In this document: piece by piece, positions 41,601 through 50,087 of the stretch
How positions within the stretch are numbered: position 1 is the stretch's first letter
Layout of the letters: each line of letters opens with the position of its first letter
Source of the DNA: REEB481 sp964586595
GTDB taxonomy: Bacteria; Bacteroidota; Bacteroidia; NS11-12g; UBA955
NCBI GenBank assembly: GCA_964586595.1
Contig: CAZPHB010000005.1
Location: 62,001-126,000 of the forward strand
DNA length: 64,000 nucleotides
Reading direction: 5' to 3'
Position numbers and translations under genes: made by a program
The notes under the pieces: model-generated
Told to the model about the DNA's origin: nothing
The model's database searches: none
What the model saw: the letters and a program-made list of their open reading frames with translations, nothing else

Positions 41601-43171
41601 TGGATTTGAACCAATATGTTACCTTGAACGGTGTAACCGATCCTGTGGGTGGCCGCTGGTATGCCATTGCCAGAAACGGCGATCGCGCAGATCCGGGACT
41701 TAATGCCGCGGTGTTGAATGGACGTTATTTTGTTCCCGCCAGCGGAGATGGTGATTGGGAATTCAAGTACGTACACCTTGCTACAGGCTGTCTGGCAACT
41801 GACAGCGGAACCTTGGTGGTGAAGCAATTGCCCAAAATGACCTTGCCTGCGAACATGCGCGTTTGCAGCATTGATCCACCAATAAACCTTGCCCCAACCT
41901 TCGTTTCTCCTGTTGGAGGAACCGGTTCTTGGACAGGCAAGCGCTTAAGCGGTCCAGCCAACAGCGTATTTACTCCTGGAACTGATAATGTCGCTCAGGT
42001 GGAAGGCCCTTACTCTCTGGTGTACAGATACACCGATCCGTTCGGTTGCAGCATTCGCGATAGTTTCCAGATTCTGGTGCAGAGTATGCCTACTTTAAGC
42101 ATCCTCACACCGAAGCCAGGAAGTATTTGTGATGATCAGACATTGACGCTGAACAGCAGGCTTACCTGGTCGCCGGGTGTGCAATGGACCAGCATGGGCG
42201 ATGGTTCCTTCAGCGCTCAGGATACAACCAGTGTGTACACACCCGGTGCCGCAGACAAAGCGACCCGTTCGGTGATGCTGAAGGTGCAAAATGTGGCACC
42301 CACACCCAATGTGTGTCCTGCTGTGCGCGACAGCATATTGGTCAATATTCATCCTTATCCGCAAGTTGATTTCATCGGAGATCCTTTGCAGGGATGCGAA
42401 CCTTTGGTAAGTTCCTTCACTTCTACGGTGAACAACTTGCCTGCATCTACGCTCAGTTACAAATGGACCTTTGGCAACGGAGACACTTCTTCTCAGGCCG
42501 ATGCTCCGGGAATCATTTACAAAAGCTGGGGTAAATACACAGTAACACTTACCGTAACCAATACGGCAGGTCCTTGTGAAACAACCGTAAGCAAACCTGA
42601 TTATGTCGATGTGTGGCCTGTTCCTGTAGCCCAGTTTACCTCTGATCCCCAGTATTATACCACCATTGCCTTGCCTAAATTCCAGTTCTTCAATCAAAGC
42701 TCCATCGCAGACAATTCATTGCTGCGCAACATGTGGAATTTTGGTTCCGGTAAGGCCATCGATACCAGCACACAACGCGATCCTGCATTTGCCTATGGCA
42801 AGGATACCGCTACCTACTTGGTGCAGTTAATCGTTACTTCTGATAAAGGTTGTAAGGATACTACAGATCGTACCCTGAAAATTGGTCCGGACATCATTGT
42901 GTTCATTCCGAACGCCTTTACACCTGATCAGGCAGGCCCGAACTTCAACAACAACTTCAATGTAGTGGCTCAGAATTTCTCGAGCTTCAGAATGGTAATT
43001 TTCAACCGCTGGGGCGAAAAACTCTATGAAACAAAAGACATTGACAAAGGTTGGGATGGGAAGGCCAACGGTGTGGATTGCCAACAGGATGTTTATGCCT
43101 ATCTGGTAGAACTCACCAGCTTTGAAGGCAAAGTGTACAAATTCCCCGGTACCGTTACTTTGCTTCGCTAA
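38690..43171 (+). CDS. Giant surface protein with PKD-like domains and T9SS type B sorting domain
   Basis: 1493 aa. Signal peptide MKKYILAILGLALSAPAAFA. The N-terminal module (SHMMGADMSYICLGNGKYKI onwards, about 25-320) is very cysteine-rich, with about 18 Cys including CC pairs (NNCC, QCC, LCC). Repeated Ig/PKD-like beta domains follow; a clear one is KWTFGNGDTSS (about 1222-1316). The last 90 residues (VFIPNAFTPDQAG ... NRWGEKLYETKDIDKGWDGKANG ... YKFPGTVTLLR) are a gliding-motility-associated type B sorting domain. Expected surface adhesin or filament-type protein exported by T9SS. Paralogue of the next gene. Confidence 0.93.
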   Translation: MKKYILAILGLALSAPAAFASHMMGADMSYICLGNGKYKIIAKVYRDCRGISFNSPTTGATAAGCSSTSLAMTRTKIRDITPVCKSTSAPCSPQNTTTGKEGVEEHTYEATIDLNQNPWANFKKNNCCQITFYIGQCCRNGAITTGQSSQDFITTCMLDICKIGKKCNSSPSLSNEPVAYLCCNQPFYFNNGAVDTADFDSLAYSLVNGMQTLSTSVSYGSGFSATIPMTPYCPVPGQKNCTPAPNAKPPRGFYLDKETGDIIFTPTDCSEVGVVVIQIDEYRRDSATKNWELIGRTRRDMQLIVTNCGPNNPPEIKGNNTYSVCEGDKICFKIDGTDKQFTPFQTKADTVQMKWNRGIPGATFTITNPKDREKTAEFCWQTRMGQASDVFYTFTVTAADDNCPRPATSIRGFRVKVKKRALATRTYTNLKCGKFAFHSQPEANFKGRPSYRWEIRDSSNNVQIFPINTKQTDTVQFKRGGKYIITHMINNPEDCPTIYYDTVIIPPVFTAELAFGADTFACYGSSITFEPRITNGPAPYKFRWATPHDHRPGDTLNSFTAKITSDSTIALLITDNNGCVDDDTIKVFVKPLPIVDLGPDQRICTYENTTFDAQHADTMRYLWFPTMDTTRTILVHKANQYSVKVTETIWKCYAFDTVNLFVNDTVVALAGPDKNLCFKDTLLIFANGLPTSQTHNYTWNNITSNIPMGNLNSIRIFPSTDQCYELYSSVTQEKHTCEDRDTVCVKVLKLPDLRSSVPARCYDYGDRNLGLETGLETKFGKNVRYWCPKDTLMVDFLGSSYIYRTSRIKNADLQGGNRRSDMIWVSYTDPVTGCFNKDSFRVTTNGNPIVQLQNRLYCQDKGCALMDSSIIIPKVKTGALYNWNIFNAPSGVPASTLIKDKNQGTGLPPNYEFCFGDVTEDFYAGTYDMAFFIQDPITGCFTRDTTRIDIVGEPKAKVLSFPQVCLNDDTVDLNQYVTLNGVTDPVGGRWYAIARNGDRADPGLNAAVLNGRYFVPASGDGDWEFKYVHLATGCLATDSGTLVVKQLPKMTLPANMRVCSIDPPINLAPTFVSPVGGTGSWTGKRLSGPANSVFTPGTDNVAQVEGPYSLVYRYTDPFGCSIRDSFQILVQSMPTLSILTPKPGSICDDQTLTLNSRLTWSPGVQWTSMGDGSFSAQDTTSVYTPGAADKATRSVMLKVQNVAPTPNVCPAVRDSILVNIHPYPQVDFIGDPLQGCEPLVSSFTSTVNNLPASTLSYKWTFGNGDTSSQADAPGIIYKSWGKYTVTLTVTNTAGPCETTVSKPDYVDVWPVPVAQFTSDPQYYTTIALPKFQFFNQSSIADNSLLRNMWNFGSGKAIDTSTQRDPAFAYGKDTATYLVQLIVTSDKGCKDTTDRTLKIGPDIIVFIPNAFTPDQAGPNFNNNFNVVAQNFSSFRMVIFNRWGEKLYETKDIDKGWDGKANGVDCQQDVYAYLVELTSFEGKVYKFPGTVTLLR

Positions 43172-43195
43172 GCAACTTTACATCAAGCTAATTGG

Positions 43196-43220
43196 AAGGG
43201 GGGCAAAAGCCCCCCTTCTT
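43196..43220 (+). terminator. Intrinsic terminator after the giant protein gene
   Basis: Perfect 9-bp stem AAGGGGGGC (43196-43204), loop AAAA, GCCCCCCTT (43209-43217), then CTTGTT. Lies 24 nt after the stop and immediately before the promoter box of the next gene, whose -33/spacer region it occupies. Confidence 0.65.
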
Positions 43221-43222
43221 GT

Positions 43223-43230
43223 TATATTTG
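43223..43230 (+). promoter_or_regulatory. -7 box TATATTTG of the second giant gene
   Basis: TATATTTG ends 6 nt before the ATG at 43237; begins 5 nt after the terminator hairpin. No TTTG at -33. Confidence 0.5.
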
Positions 43231-43236
43231 TGTTTC

Positions 43237-46200
43237 ATGAAACGTGTTGTGTACCTGCTGATGCTTTGCTGCAGTCTGACTGCAGTGCATTTCAGCGCGC
43301 ACGCATCACATGTGATTGGAGGGGAAATCACTTATAAAAAGCAGTCCGGAAATACCTACCAATTTCAATTGGTGGTGTATAGAAATTGCGCGGAATGTGC
43401 CTTCAATACGGAGAATTGCCCTGACATACCGGATCTTGATGTCCTTGGTGCTCCGGGAACCTTGCAGGCAGGTCAGAAACTGGGAAGCATTGACCTTTCA
43501 AAAAGCGGCATACATGACATTACGCCTGTATGCAAGACCATTCCCTCTGCATGTTCGTCAAATCCTGGCATCAATTCCGGAGTGGAAGCCTGGACTTACA
43601 CAGGAACCTTTGATTTTACGGCCTTAAGTTCCGTTCAGTGTAAACTGCATATTTCTGTGCGGATAGATGCACGGACAGATGCATGGGGTACAGCGGAATA
43701 TTTTTATAATTACACCGCATTGGATTTGTGCAATAACTTATCCAACAACAGCCCCAAATTAAATGCTCCGGCCTTTTACTTGTTGGCAGAACATGAACCC
43801 TTCAGGTATAATCTGCAGGCTCAGGATGTGGATGGCGATTCGCTTTCTTATCATCTTGTAGCTGCGCAGAAAGGATATGAACGCAATGTGCTGTATCCGT
43901 CCGGGTTAACACCCAAACAGCCGTTGGATGTGTTCTGTGGTGGCAGCACCCCTTGCCCTGTAAATCCAAACGCAAATCCGCCAACGGGGCTGTATCTGGA
44001 TTCCTTGAATGGCGACTTGGTATTTACACCGGTCACGAACGGAGCTCGCGGCTTTCTGGTTCTGGAAGTTCGCGAATGGAGAAGGATTGGCGGGGAGATG
44101 ACGCTCATAGGAACGGTCCGGAGGGATTTACAGTATTTGGTGTTGTCCGTCAAGAATGCGGCACCATCCCTAAAAATCGTGGGTACAGATGAATGGCATT
44201 GTGCCGGAGATGAATCTTGTATTGAAGTGTATGGAAATGATCCGGCGTTTTTGGGTGTGCAGGATTCCATGCTGTTGCAGGTGGATGCTGATTTTACAGG
44301 ATTTCAATTTAAACAGAATAATTCGAAGCGCGGAACAGCTGATGCTTCTTTTTGCTGGACGCCAAGTAATGCTCAGGTGCGCAGTACGCCTTATCGGTTA
44401 ACATTTTCGGTGCGCGACCAAGCTTGTCCTTTGAATTTAAAAGCGTTTTCAAGCATCCGGATTCGGGTGGCGGAGAAAGTTAAAGCAGGCATGGTTTTAA
44501 CACCGGATACCTGCGGCTATCTGGATGCCACAGGTACTGCATCCATAGCGCATGCCGGACATGTTTACCAATGGTATCTGTTCAACAGTAAGGATGAATT
44601 GGTCGCGCAGGAAACAGGAATCCGCACCCGTTTTCAACTGCCCGAAGGCGGGCGGTTCAGGTTGAGGCTTGAATTGAAAAACGCAATTACTTCATGCCTC
44701 AGTATTGCTGAAGACAGTATTTTCATTCCTGCATTTACACGCCCGGTAACGGGCATTCATGCACCTGTGCAGCTTTGTCCCGGTATGTTGGGCACAGCAA
44801 TGCTGCACGTACAAGGCGGTACCAAGCCATTTAGGTATTTATGGGACGGCCTGCCCGGTGATTCTGTGCATGCATTTCAGATGCCAACCGAACCCTGGAA
44901 ATCATACCTAAAAGAAATACATTTTGTTGATCATATGGGCTGTACGGTGAAGCAGCGCCTGCAGGTTCAACCTTTTCCCTATCAGCACATTGCATTTCGT
45001 GATACAGCCATTTGCAGCAGTGCACCTGATTTGTTGCTGCGCCCCTTGTGGTCATCAACAGCCACATTGAATGTTCAGATGCTCAAAGGAACTTCGACTT
45101 TAACCGGACAATGGCCCAATTATAGATTGCGGCATCAGGGAAGTGTTGGTGTTCATGAACTGGAAGCTTTTTATTCAGATGATTTCGGTTGCATGCGGCG
45201 CGATACAGCAAGCATCTTGGTAACGCAGCTGCCGAATCATGGAATCGGGAAACTTCCCGACTTATGTGAGGGTCAGCCTGTACTTGACCTGCGCATAGAA
45301 AGTGGTTTACGGCTCTCAGGAGGAACCTGGGAGGCCGATGGAATGATCATTCCCGGTGATACGCTGATTACTTTGAATTTGCTTCCAGGCAGCATATTCA
45401 TTAAGTATCGTTGGTCAGGTGGAGGATGTATTATTGAGCATGGGCAACAATTACAGGTGTTGCCAAAGCCAATTTTATCCTTGAGTGGTCAATTGCCTCA
45501 TGTGCTCTGTGCTGAAAGGGAACAAACCTTGGAATTGAAAGCCACGCCTCAGGGAGGTTATTGGTATGGGAGCAACATTCAGGGGAGCACGCTCCAAATA
45601 CCTGGCGCGGCAGCGTCGTTGTTTGCCGTGTATCATTATGCAGATCCGCTAAGTCACTGTGCCGATACCATACACTACCGACTTGAAACAGTGCTTCCGC
45701 CAAAATTTACACGGATTGAGGGTTATGAACCATCTATTTGTGCCGGTGAATACCTGGATGTCAGTGTGCAGTCCACGCATGGCAGTGATTTTAAATTCGG
45801 CAGCAGCCAGGAAGATGCGCTTTCATATACAGCAGGATTTCGCACGCGGTTTAGTCCTGTCCCAGTTGCCGGAAGCGCATTTCTGCAGATCACGGCCATT
45901 TCGGAGAATGTTTGTCCGGATGCAGACACCTTGCTGGCCATCCGGATTAAACCCATGCCTTTGCTCGTGCCGCAGTTCACTGCAACAAGCGGATGTGCTC
46001 CGTTTGAAACAGAATTGAACGTGAACGCGCCGCCAAGTCTGTTTCCCGATCAATATCGATGGATCAGCACCGCCCAGATTCAGTCTTTAGGTGCCCATCA
46101 ATTCCGCTTCATCGGCAATGAACCGGGTATTTATCCATTGGCCCTGTATATGGAACGTGACGGCTGCAGTCAAACCTTGCTGTTGCCTGATTCCATCCAC

Positions 46201-46761
46201 GTGCACGCGCGGCCGGTGGCTGCATTTGACGTTTTCCCCGGAACCATCATTGATTGGGAATATCCTACGGTAACCCTACAGTCCAATGCTGTTTGTCCTG
46301 ATTCACTGAAACACTTTTGGACGATACAAGGACAGGGTGCGGTTGGATGGACGCAGCGTGGCGTGCGTCCGGTGGTGAACTTCCCTACCCCCGGAGATTA
46401 TGACATCCTGCTGCGCGCTGTTTCAGTATTTGGATGCGCAGATGAATCCATCAGGCAGGTGAAGGTGAATCCTCCCTTAAATTATTTTGTGCCAAATGCA
46501 TTCACTCCCGACGGGCGTTTGCCGGAGGAAAACAATGAATTTAAGGTTACCATTGCTGAGGAAGTTGCAGATTTTAGTCTGGTTGTTTACGATCGCTGGG
46601 GACAAAAAGTGTTTCAAGGTGATTTGCCTGAAACGGGTTGGGACGGGAGAAATGCCGATGGAACAGTACTGCCTTCAGGTGCATACGCCTGGACGCTTCA
46701 GTTTAGAACCGCCTCCGGAAGGGCTGTAGCCTCAAACGGTTTGGTGATATTATTGCGCTGA
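43237..46761 (+). CDS. Giant surface protein, second paralogue, with T9SS type B sorting domain
   Basis: 1174 aa from ATG 43237 (MKRVVYLLMLCCSLTAVHFSAHA signal peptide); an upstream in-frame ATG at 43192 lies in the terminator hairpin region. The N-terminal module SHVIGGEITYKKQSGNTYQFQLVVYRNC mirrors the first giant protein, including ITPVCKT, GVEAWTYTG and NPPTGLYLDSLNGDLVFTP, but has fewer Cys. Long beta-rich middle with Ig-like repeats; type B sorting domain at about 1081-1174 (YFVPNAFTPDGR, YDRWGQKVFQGDLPETGWDGRNADG). Probably another T9SS-exported surface or adhesion protein. Confidence 0.93.
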   Translation: MKRVVYLLMLCCSLTAVHFSAHASHVIGGEITYKKQSGNTYQFQLVVYRNCAECAFNTENCPDIPDLDVLGAPGTLQAGQKLGSIDLSKSGIHDITPVCKTIPSACSSNPGINSGVEAWTYTGTFDFTALSSVQCKLHISVRIDARTDAWGTAEYFYNYTALDLCNNLSNNSPKLNAPAFYLLAEHEPFRYNLQAQDVDGDSLSYHLVAAQKGYERNVLYPSGLTPKQPLDVFCGGSTPCPVNPNANPPTGLYLDSLNGDLVFTPVTNGARGFLVLEVREWRRIGGEMTLIGTVRRDLQYLVLSVKNAAPSLKIVGTDEWHCAGDESCIEVYGNDPAFLGVQDSMLLQVDADFTGFQFKQNNSKRGTADASFCWTPSNAQVRSTPYRLTFSVRDQACPLNLKAFSSIRIRVAEKVKAGMVLTPDTCGYLDATGTASIAHAGHVYQWYLFNSKDELVAQETGIRTRFQLPEGGRFRLRLELKNAITSCLSIAEDSIFIPAFTRPVTGIHAPVQLCPGMLGTAMLHVQGGTKPFRYLWDGLPGDSVHAFQMPTEPWKSYLKEIHFVDHMGCTVKQRLQVQPFPYQHIAFRDTAICSSAPDLLLRPLWSSTATLNVQMLKGTSTLTGQWPNYRLRHQGSVGVHELEAFYSDDFGCMRRDTASILVTQLPNHGIGKLPDLCEGQPVLDLRIESGLRLSGGTWEADGMIIPGDTLITLNLLPGSIFIKYRWSGGGCIIEHGQQLQVLPKPILSLSGQLPHVLCAEREQTLELKATPQGGYWYGSNIQGSTLQIPGAAASLFAVYHYADPLSHCADTIHYRLETVLPPKFTRIEGYEPSICAGEYLDVSVQSTHGSDFKFGSSQEDALSYTAGFRTRFSPVPVAGSAFLQITAISENVCPDADTLLAIRIKPMPLLVPQFTATSGCAPFETELNVNAPPSLFPDQYRWISTAQIQSLGAHQFRFIGNEPGIYPLALYMERDGCSQTLLLPDSIHVHARPVAAFDVFPGTIIDWEYPTVTLQSNAVCPDSLKHFWTIQGQGAVGWTQRGVRPVVNFPTPGDYDILLRAVSVFGCADESIRQVKVNPPLNYFVPNAFTPDGRLPEENNEFKVTIAEEVADFSLVVYDRWGQKVFQGDLPETGWDGRNADGTVLPSGAYAWTLQFRTASGRAVASNGLVILLR

Positions 46762-46771
46762 GCGACCTTAC

Positions 46772-48067
46772 TTACGACTGGCCTTGCAGCCTGCCGTCGT
46801 TTACCCTAAGCAACAACCAGATGCTGATTACAAAAAACGACATCAGGATGAGTACACTGTTGCGCATGTCGTGGGTGACGTGGTCAATCAGCGCGTAAAT
46901 AAGGGTTCCAAGCGCGATGCCCGTTTTCTCGGCAAATTCATACAAACTGAAATAGGACGCAGTATCCTGCGTGTCAGGGATGAATTTCGCATAGGTTGCG
47001 CGCGAAGTACTTTGGATGCCACCCATCACCAGGCCTACAAAAGAACCAAGGATGAAGAAGGGTAATTCTTCGCCCACGGGCAAATAATAAGCCGCAAGGC
47101 AAATCAGCACCCAAATAATTGTGGCCAGCAATAAAGCCGTTCTGTTTCCTTTTTTACCCGAAAGCCATGAAAAGAACATGGCGCCCGGGATGGCAATGAG
47201 TTGGATGATCAGCACGGTGACAATCAGGTACGAAGTACTTATTTTCAGGGTGTCTTTACCAAACAAAGTTGCCAGGTACATGATGGTTTGAACGCCCATG
47301 TTGAATACAAAAAAGGCCATGAGGAAGCGCATGAGCATTTGGTCTTTTCTGGCCATGTTCCAGGCATTATTCAACTCTTTAAAACCTTTTCCCACCATTT
47401 CACGCAGCGTCGCTTCCGTGTGGTTGCGCACTGCCGGCAAGCGGTTAAAGGTTATTTGGGAAAATGCGAGCCACCAGATGCCTACAGAAAGAAAGGATAT
47501 TCTGGATGGCAATGTGTCGGCCCCGGCCAAACCAAACCATTCCGGCTTTTGGATGAGCAACAAGTTGAGGATGAGCAAAAGCACACTTCCTGCATAACCT
47601 AATGAATATCCGCGGGCGCTGAGCTTGTCAAAGCGATCGGGAGTTGCAATATCCGGCAGGTATGAATTATAGTAAACCAAACTTCCGGCGAAGCCGATGG
47701 TGCCCAGCATCAGTGTGGCGATGCCGGTGCCTACGTTCTTGCCGGTGAAAAAGAACATCGCCATGCAGCTTAATGCGCCCAGCCACACAAAAAAGCGCAT
47801 ATAGTTTTTCTTGTTGCCTCGGTAGTCAGATATACCTGACAAGAGCGGAGACAGGAACGCAATCAGCAGAAAAGAAGCAGAAACCGCGTATTCATAGATG
47901 GCCGTATTCTTTACCGGAACGCCCAGAACATCGACCATGGCGGGTGTTGTTTGCTGGTAGTAAATGGGGAAGATTGCCGTGGCAATACTCAGGGAAAAAA
48001 CACTGTTGGCCCAATCATACATGGCCCACCCCCAAAGAGTGCGGGGTTGATTTTTTTCGAAGTTCAT
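46772..48067 (-). CDS. MFS transporter of the UMF1 (Atg22-like) group
   Basis: 431 aa, about twelve TM helices. N-terminal WGWAMYDWANSVFSLSIATAIFPIYY is the hallmark of the UMF1/Atg22-like transporters, followed by ISDYRGNKKNYMRFFVW (A-motif region) and GGIQSTSRATYAKFIPDTQDTASYFSLYEFAEKTG. Substrate unknown; members have been linked to amino-acid or small-molecule efflux. A GTG three codons upstream (48076) is an alternative start. Downstream of clpX on the same strand, 32 nt away; convergent with the giant gene. Confidence 0.88.
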   Translation of the reverse strand: MNFEKNQPRTLWGWAMYDWANSVFSLSIATAIFPIYYQQTTPAMVDVLGVPVKNTAIYEYAVSASFLLIAFLSPLLSGISDYRGNKKNYMRFFVWLGALSCMAMFFFTGKNVGTGIATLMLGTIGFAGSLVYYNSYLPDIATPDRFDKLSARGYSLGYAGSVLLLILNLLLIQKPEWFGLAGADTLPSRISFLSVGIWWLAFSQITFNRLPAVRNHTEATLREMVGKGFKELNNAWNMARKDQMLMRFLMAFFVFNMGVQTIMYLATLFGKDTLKISTSYLIVTVLIIQLIAIPGAMFFSWLSGKKGNRTALLLATIIWVLICLAAYYLPVGEELPFFILGSFVGLVMGGIQSTSRATYAKFIPDTQDTASYFSLYEFAEKTGIALGTLIYALIDHVTHDMRNSVLILMSFFVISIWLLLRVNDGRLQGQS

Positions 48068-48099
48068 TGGCTGCACAAGTGTGTGCCAAGATACATCAA

Positions 48100-49341
48100 T
48101 CAGGCTGCCATTGTATTGCCTCTATGTTTTTTCCATTGCTCCTGAGCATCTTCCAGATTGATGTTCAAGGTTTTCTTTTTCATGCCAGGAGCGGCGAACA
48201 TGAAGTCCATCATGATCACTTCACAAATACTGCGCAAACCCCGGGCGCCGAGCTTATAGGCAAATGCCTGGTCAACAATGAAGTCGATGACTTCCGGAGC
48301 GATGTTCAGCTTGATGCCGTCCAGTTCGAACAGGCGCACGTATTGTTTGATGAGTGCGTTCTTGGGCGCTGTAAGGATGCTTCTGAGTGTTTCCTTATCC
48401 AATGATTCCATGGTGGTAAGGATGGGCAACCGGCCAATGATTTCGGGGATCAATCCGTAGGCACGCAAATCGGAAGGACTGATGTTTTTAAGCAGTTGGT
48501 CTTTTACAGCTTCCGGATTTCCATTGCTCGCTTTTTTAAAGCCAACCTGTTGTTTGTTGATGCGCCGGGCAATGATTTTTTCAATGCCTTCGAATGCACC
48601 GCCGCAAATGAACAGGATGTTCGAAGTGTCGATCTTCACATATTTCTGGTCAGGATGCTTGCGCCCACCTTCGGGGGCCACATGGGCAATGGTTCCTTCA
48701 AGAATTTTCAGCAATCCTTGCTGCACACCTTCACCACTCACATCACGCGTGATGGAAGGGTTGTCTGATTTGCGCGAAATCTTGTCCACTTCGTCGAGGT
48801 AAATAATGCCTCTTTCGGCCTGCTTTGGGTCGTAGTTGGCTACCTGCAGGAGCCTGGACAAAATACTTTCTACGTCTTCTCCTACATAACCGGCTTCGGT
48901 AAGTACCGTGGCATCGGCAATGCAGAAGGGCACATTCAGGAATTTAGCAAGTGTTTTGGCCAAAAGCGTTTTACCGGTTCCGGTTTCTCCGATGAGCAGG
49001 ATGTTGCTTTTTTCGAGTTCTACATCCTGTGTTCCGGATTGGTGTTGCAGGCGTTTGTAGTGGTTGTAAACCGCAACAGCCATGGTTTTTTTAGCATCGT
49101 CTTGCCCGATGATGTAATGATCCAAATAATCGGTAATGGACTTCGGGCTTGGTATTTCCTGGATGGGCGTTTGTTTTGGGTCCTGCACCTGACCGTTTTC
49201 GATGCCCAATTCCTGTTCTACGATTTTAAAAGCCTGTTCTGCGCAGTTTTCGCAGATATGTCCTTCCAGCCCGGAGATGAGCATCAGGGCTTCCGTCTTC
49301 TTTTTTCCGCAGAAGGAACAATGTGCTTCTTTCGTTTTCAT
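48100..49341 (-). CDS. clpX: ATP-dependent Clp protease ATP-binding subunit
   Basis: AAA+ unfoldase, 413 aa. N-terminal zinc finger (CSFCGKKK ... CENC), Walker A GETGTGKT, Walker B IIYLDEVDK, pore loop region and sensor motifs. Works with ClpP to degrade tagged proteins and as a chaperone. Lies 35 nt after clpP, in the conserved tig-clpP-clpX order. Confidence 0.97.
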   Translation of the reverse strand: MKTKEAHCSFCGKKKTEALMLISGLEGHICENCAEQAFKIVEQELGIENGQVQDPKQTPIQEIPSPKSITDYLDHYIIGQDDAKKTMAVAVYNHYKRLQHQSGTQDVELEKSNILLIGETGTGKTLLAKTLAKFLNVPFCIADATVLTEAGYVGEDVESILSRLLQVANYDPKQAERGIIYLDEVDKISRKSDNPSITRDVSGEGVQQGLLKILEGTIAHVAPEGGRKHPDQKYVKIDTSNILFICGGAFEGIEKIIARRINKQQVGFKKASNGNPEAVKDQLLKNISPSDLRAYGLIPEIIGRLPILTTMESLDKETLRSILTAPKNALIKQYVRLFELDGIKLNIAPEVIDFIVDQAFAYKLGARGLRSICEVIMMDFMFAAPGMKKKTLNINLEDAQEQWKKHRGNTMAA

Positions 49342-49376
49342 TCCGCTAGCTAACAGCCGTAGGTTGAAATGGTTCT

Positions 49377-50081
49377 TTATTTTTTCGGATTACGCCCGAG
49401 CACTTCGTCAATCATGCCATATTCCTTGGCTTCGCTGGCCGTCATCCAGTGGTCACGATCGCTGTCTTTCTCCACCTGTTCAAACGGTTGCCCGCTGTGC
49501 TCACTGATGATGTTGTACAGTTCGGTTTTCAGTTTTGAAATTTCGCGGTAGGTAATCTCAATATCTGAAGCCTGTCCCTGTGCGCCACCCAATGGTTGGT
49601 GGATCATCACCCGACTGTGTTGCAGCGCGCTGCGTTTGCCTTTTTCACCTGCGCACATCAATACGGCAGCCATACTTGCGGCCATTCCCGTGCAAATGGT
49701 GGCCACGTCGCTGCTGATATACTGCATGGTGTCATAGATGCCCAATCCTGCATAAACAGATCCTCCGGGACTGTTGATGTAAATCTGAATGTCGCGGTTG
49801 GGGTTGGAGCTTTCCAGAAACAGCAATTGTCCCATTACAATGTTGCTTACTTCATCATAAATGGGAACACCCAAAAATATTATCCGGTCCATCATCAGCC
49901 TGGAGAAAATGTCCATGGCTACAGCATTCATTTGACGTTCTTCGATGATGTTCGGTGTGAGGTTTACCACTCCGGGAACTACATCATTCATGTACTTGTC
50001 TACATAAATACTGTTCAGGCCCAGGTGTTTTACAGCGTATTTTCTAAATTCTTGTCCGTGATTCATAAGCGTTTCATTCAT
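49377..50081 (-). CDS. clpP: ATP-dependent Clp protease proteolytic subunit
   Basis: 234 aa, longer at the N-terminus than E. coli ClpP (about 207) because of a Met-rich leader before NAVAMDIFSRLMMDRIIFLG. Catalytic Ser is in GMAASMAAVLMCAG, His in HSRVMIHQPLGGAQG, and the Asp is later (EKDSDRDHWM). Self-compartmentalised serine protease used with ClpX. 6 nt after tig. Confidence 0.96.
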   Translation of the reverse strand: MNETLMNHGQEFRKYAVKHLGLNSIYVDKYMNDVVPGVVNLTPNIIEERQMNAVAMDIFSRLMMDRIIFLGVPIYDEVSNIVMGQLLFLESSNPNRDIQIYINSPGGSVYAGLGIYDTMQYISSDVATICTGMAASMAAVLMCAGEKGKRSALQHSRVMIHQPLGGAQGQASDIEITYREISKLKTELYNIISEHSGQPFEQVEKDSDRDHWMTASEAKEYGMIDEVLGRNPKK

Positions 50082-50087
50082 TAAACA

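Noticed and set aside
43192..43236. Longer start of the second giant gene at 43192
   Set aside because: It would start inside the terminator hairpin and before the TATATTTG box, and lacks the signal peptide at its N-terminus; ATG 43237 gives a classical signal peptide.
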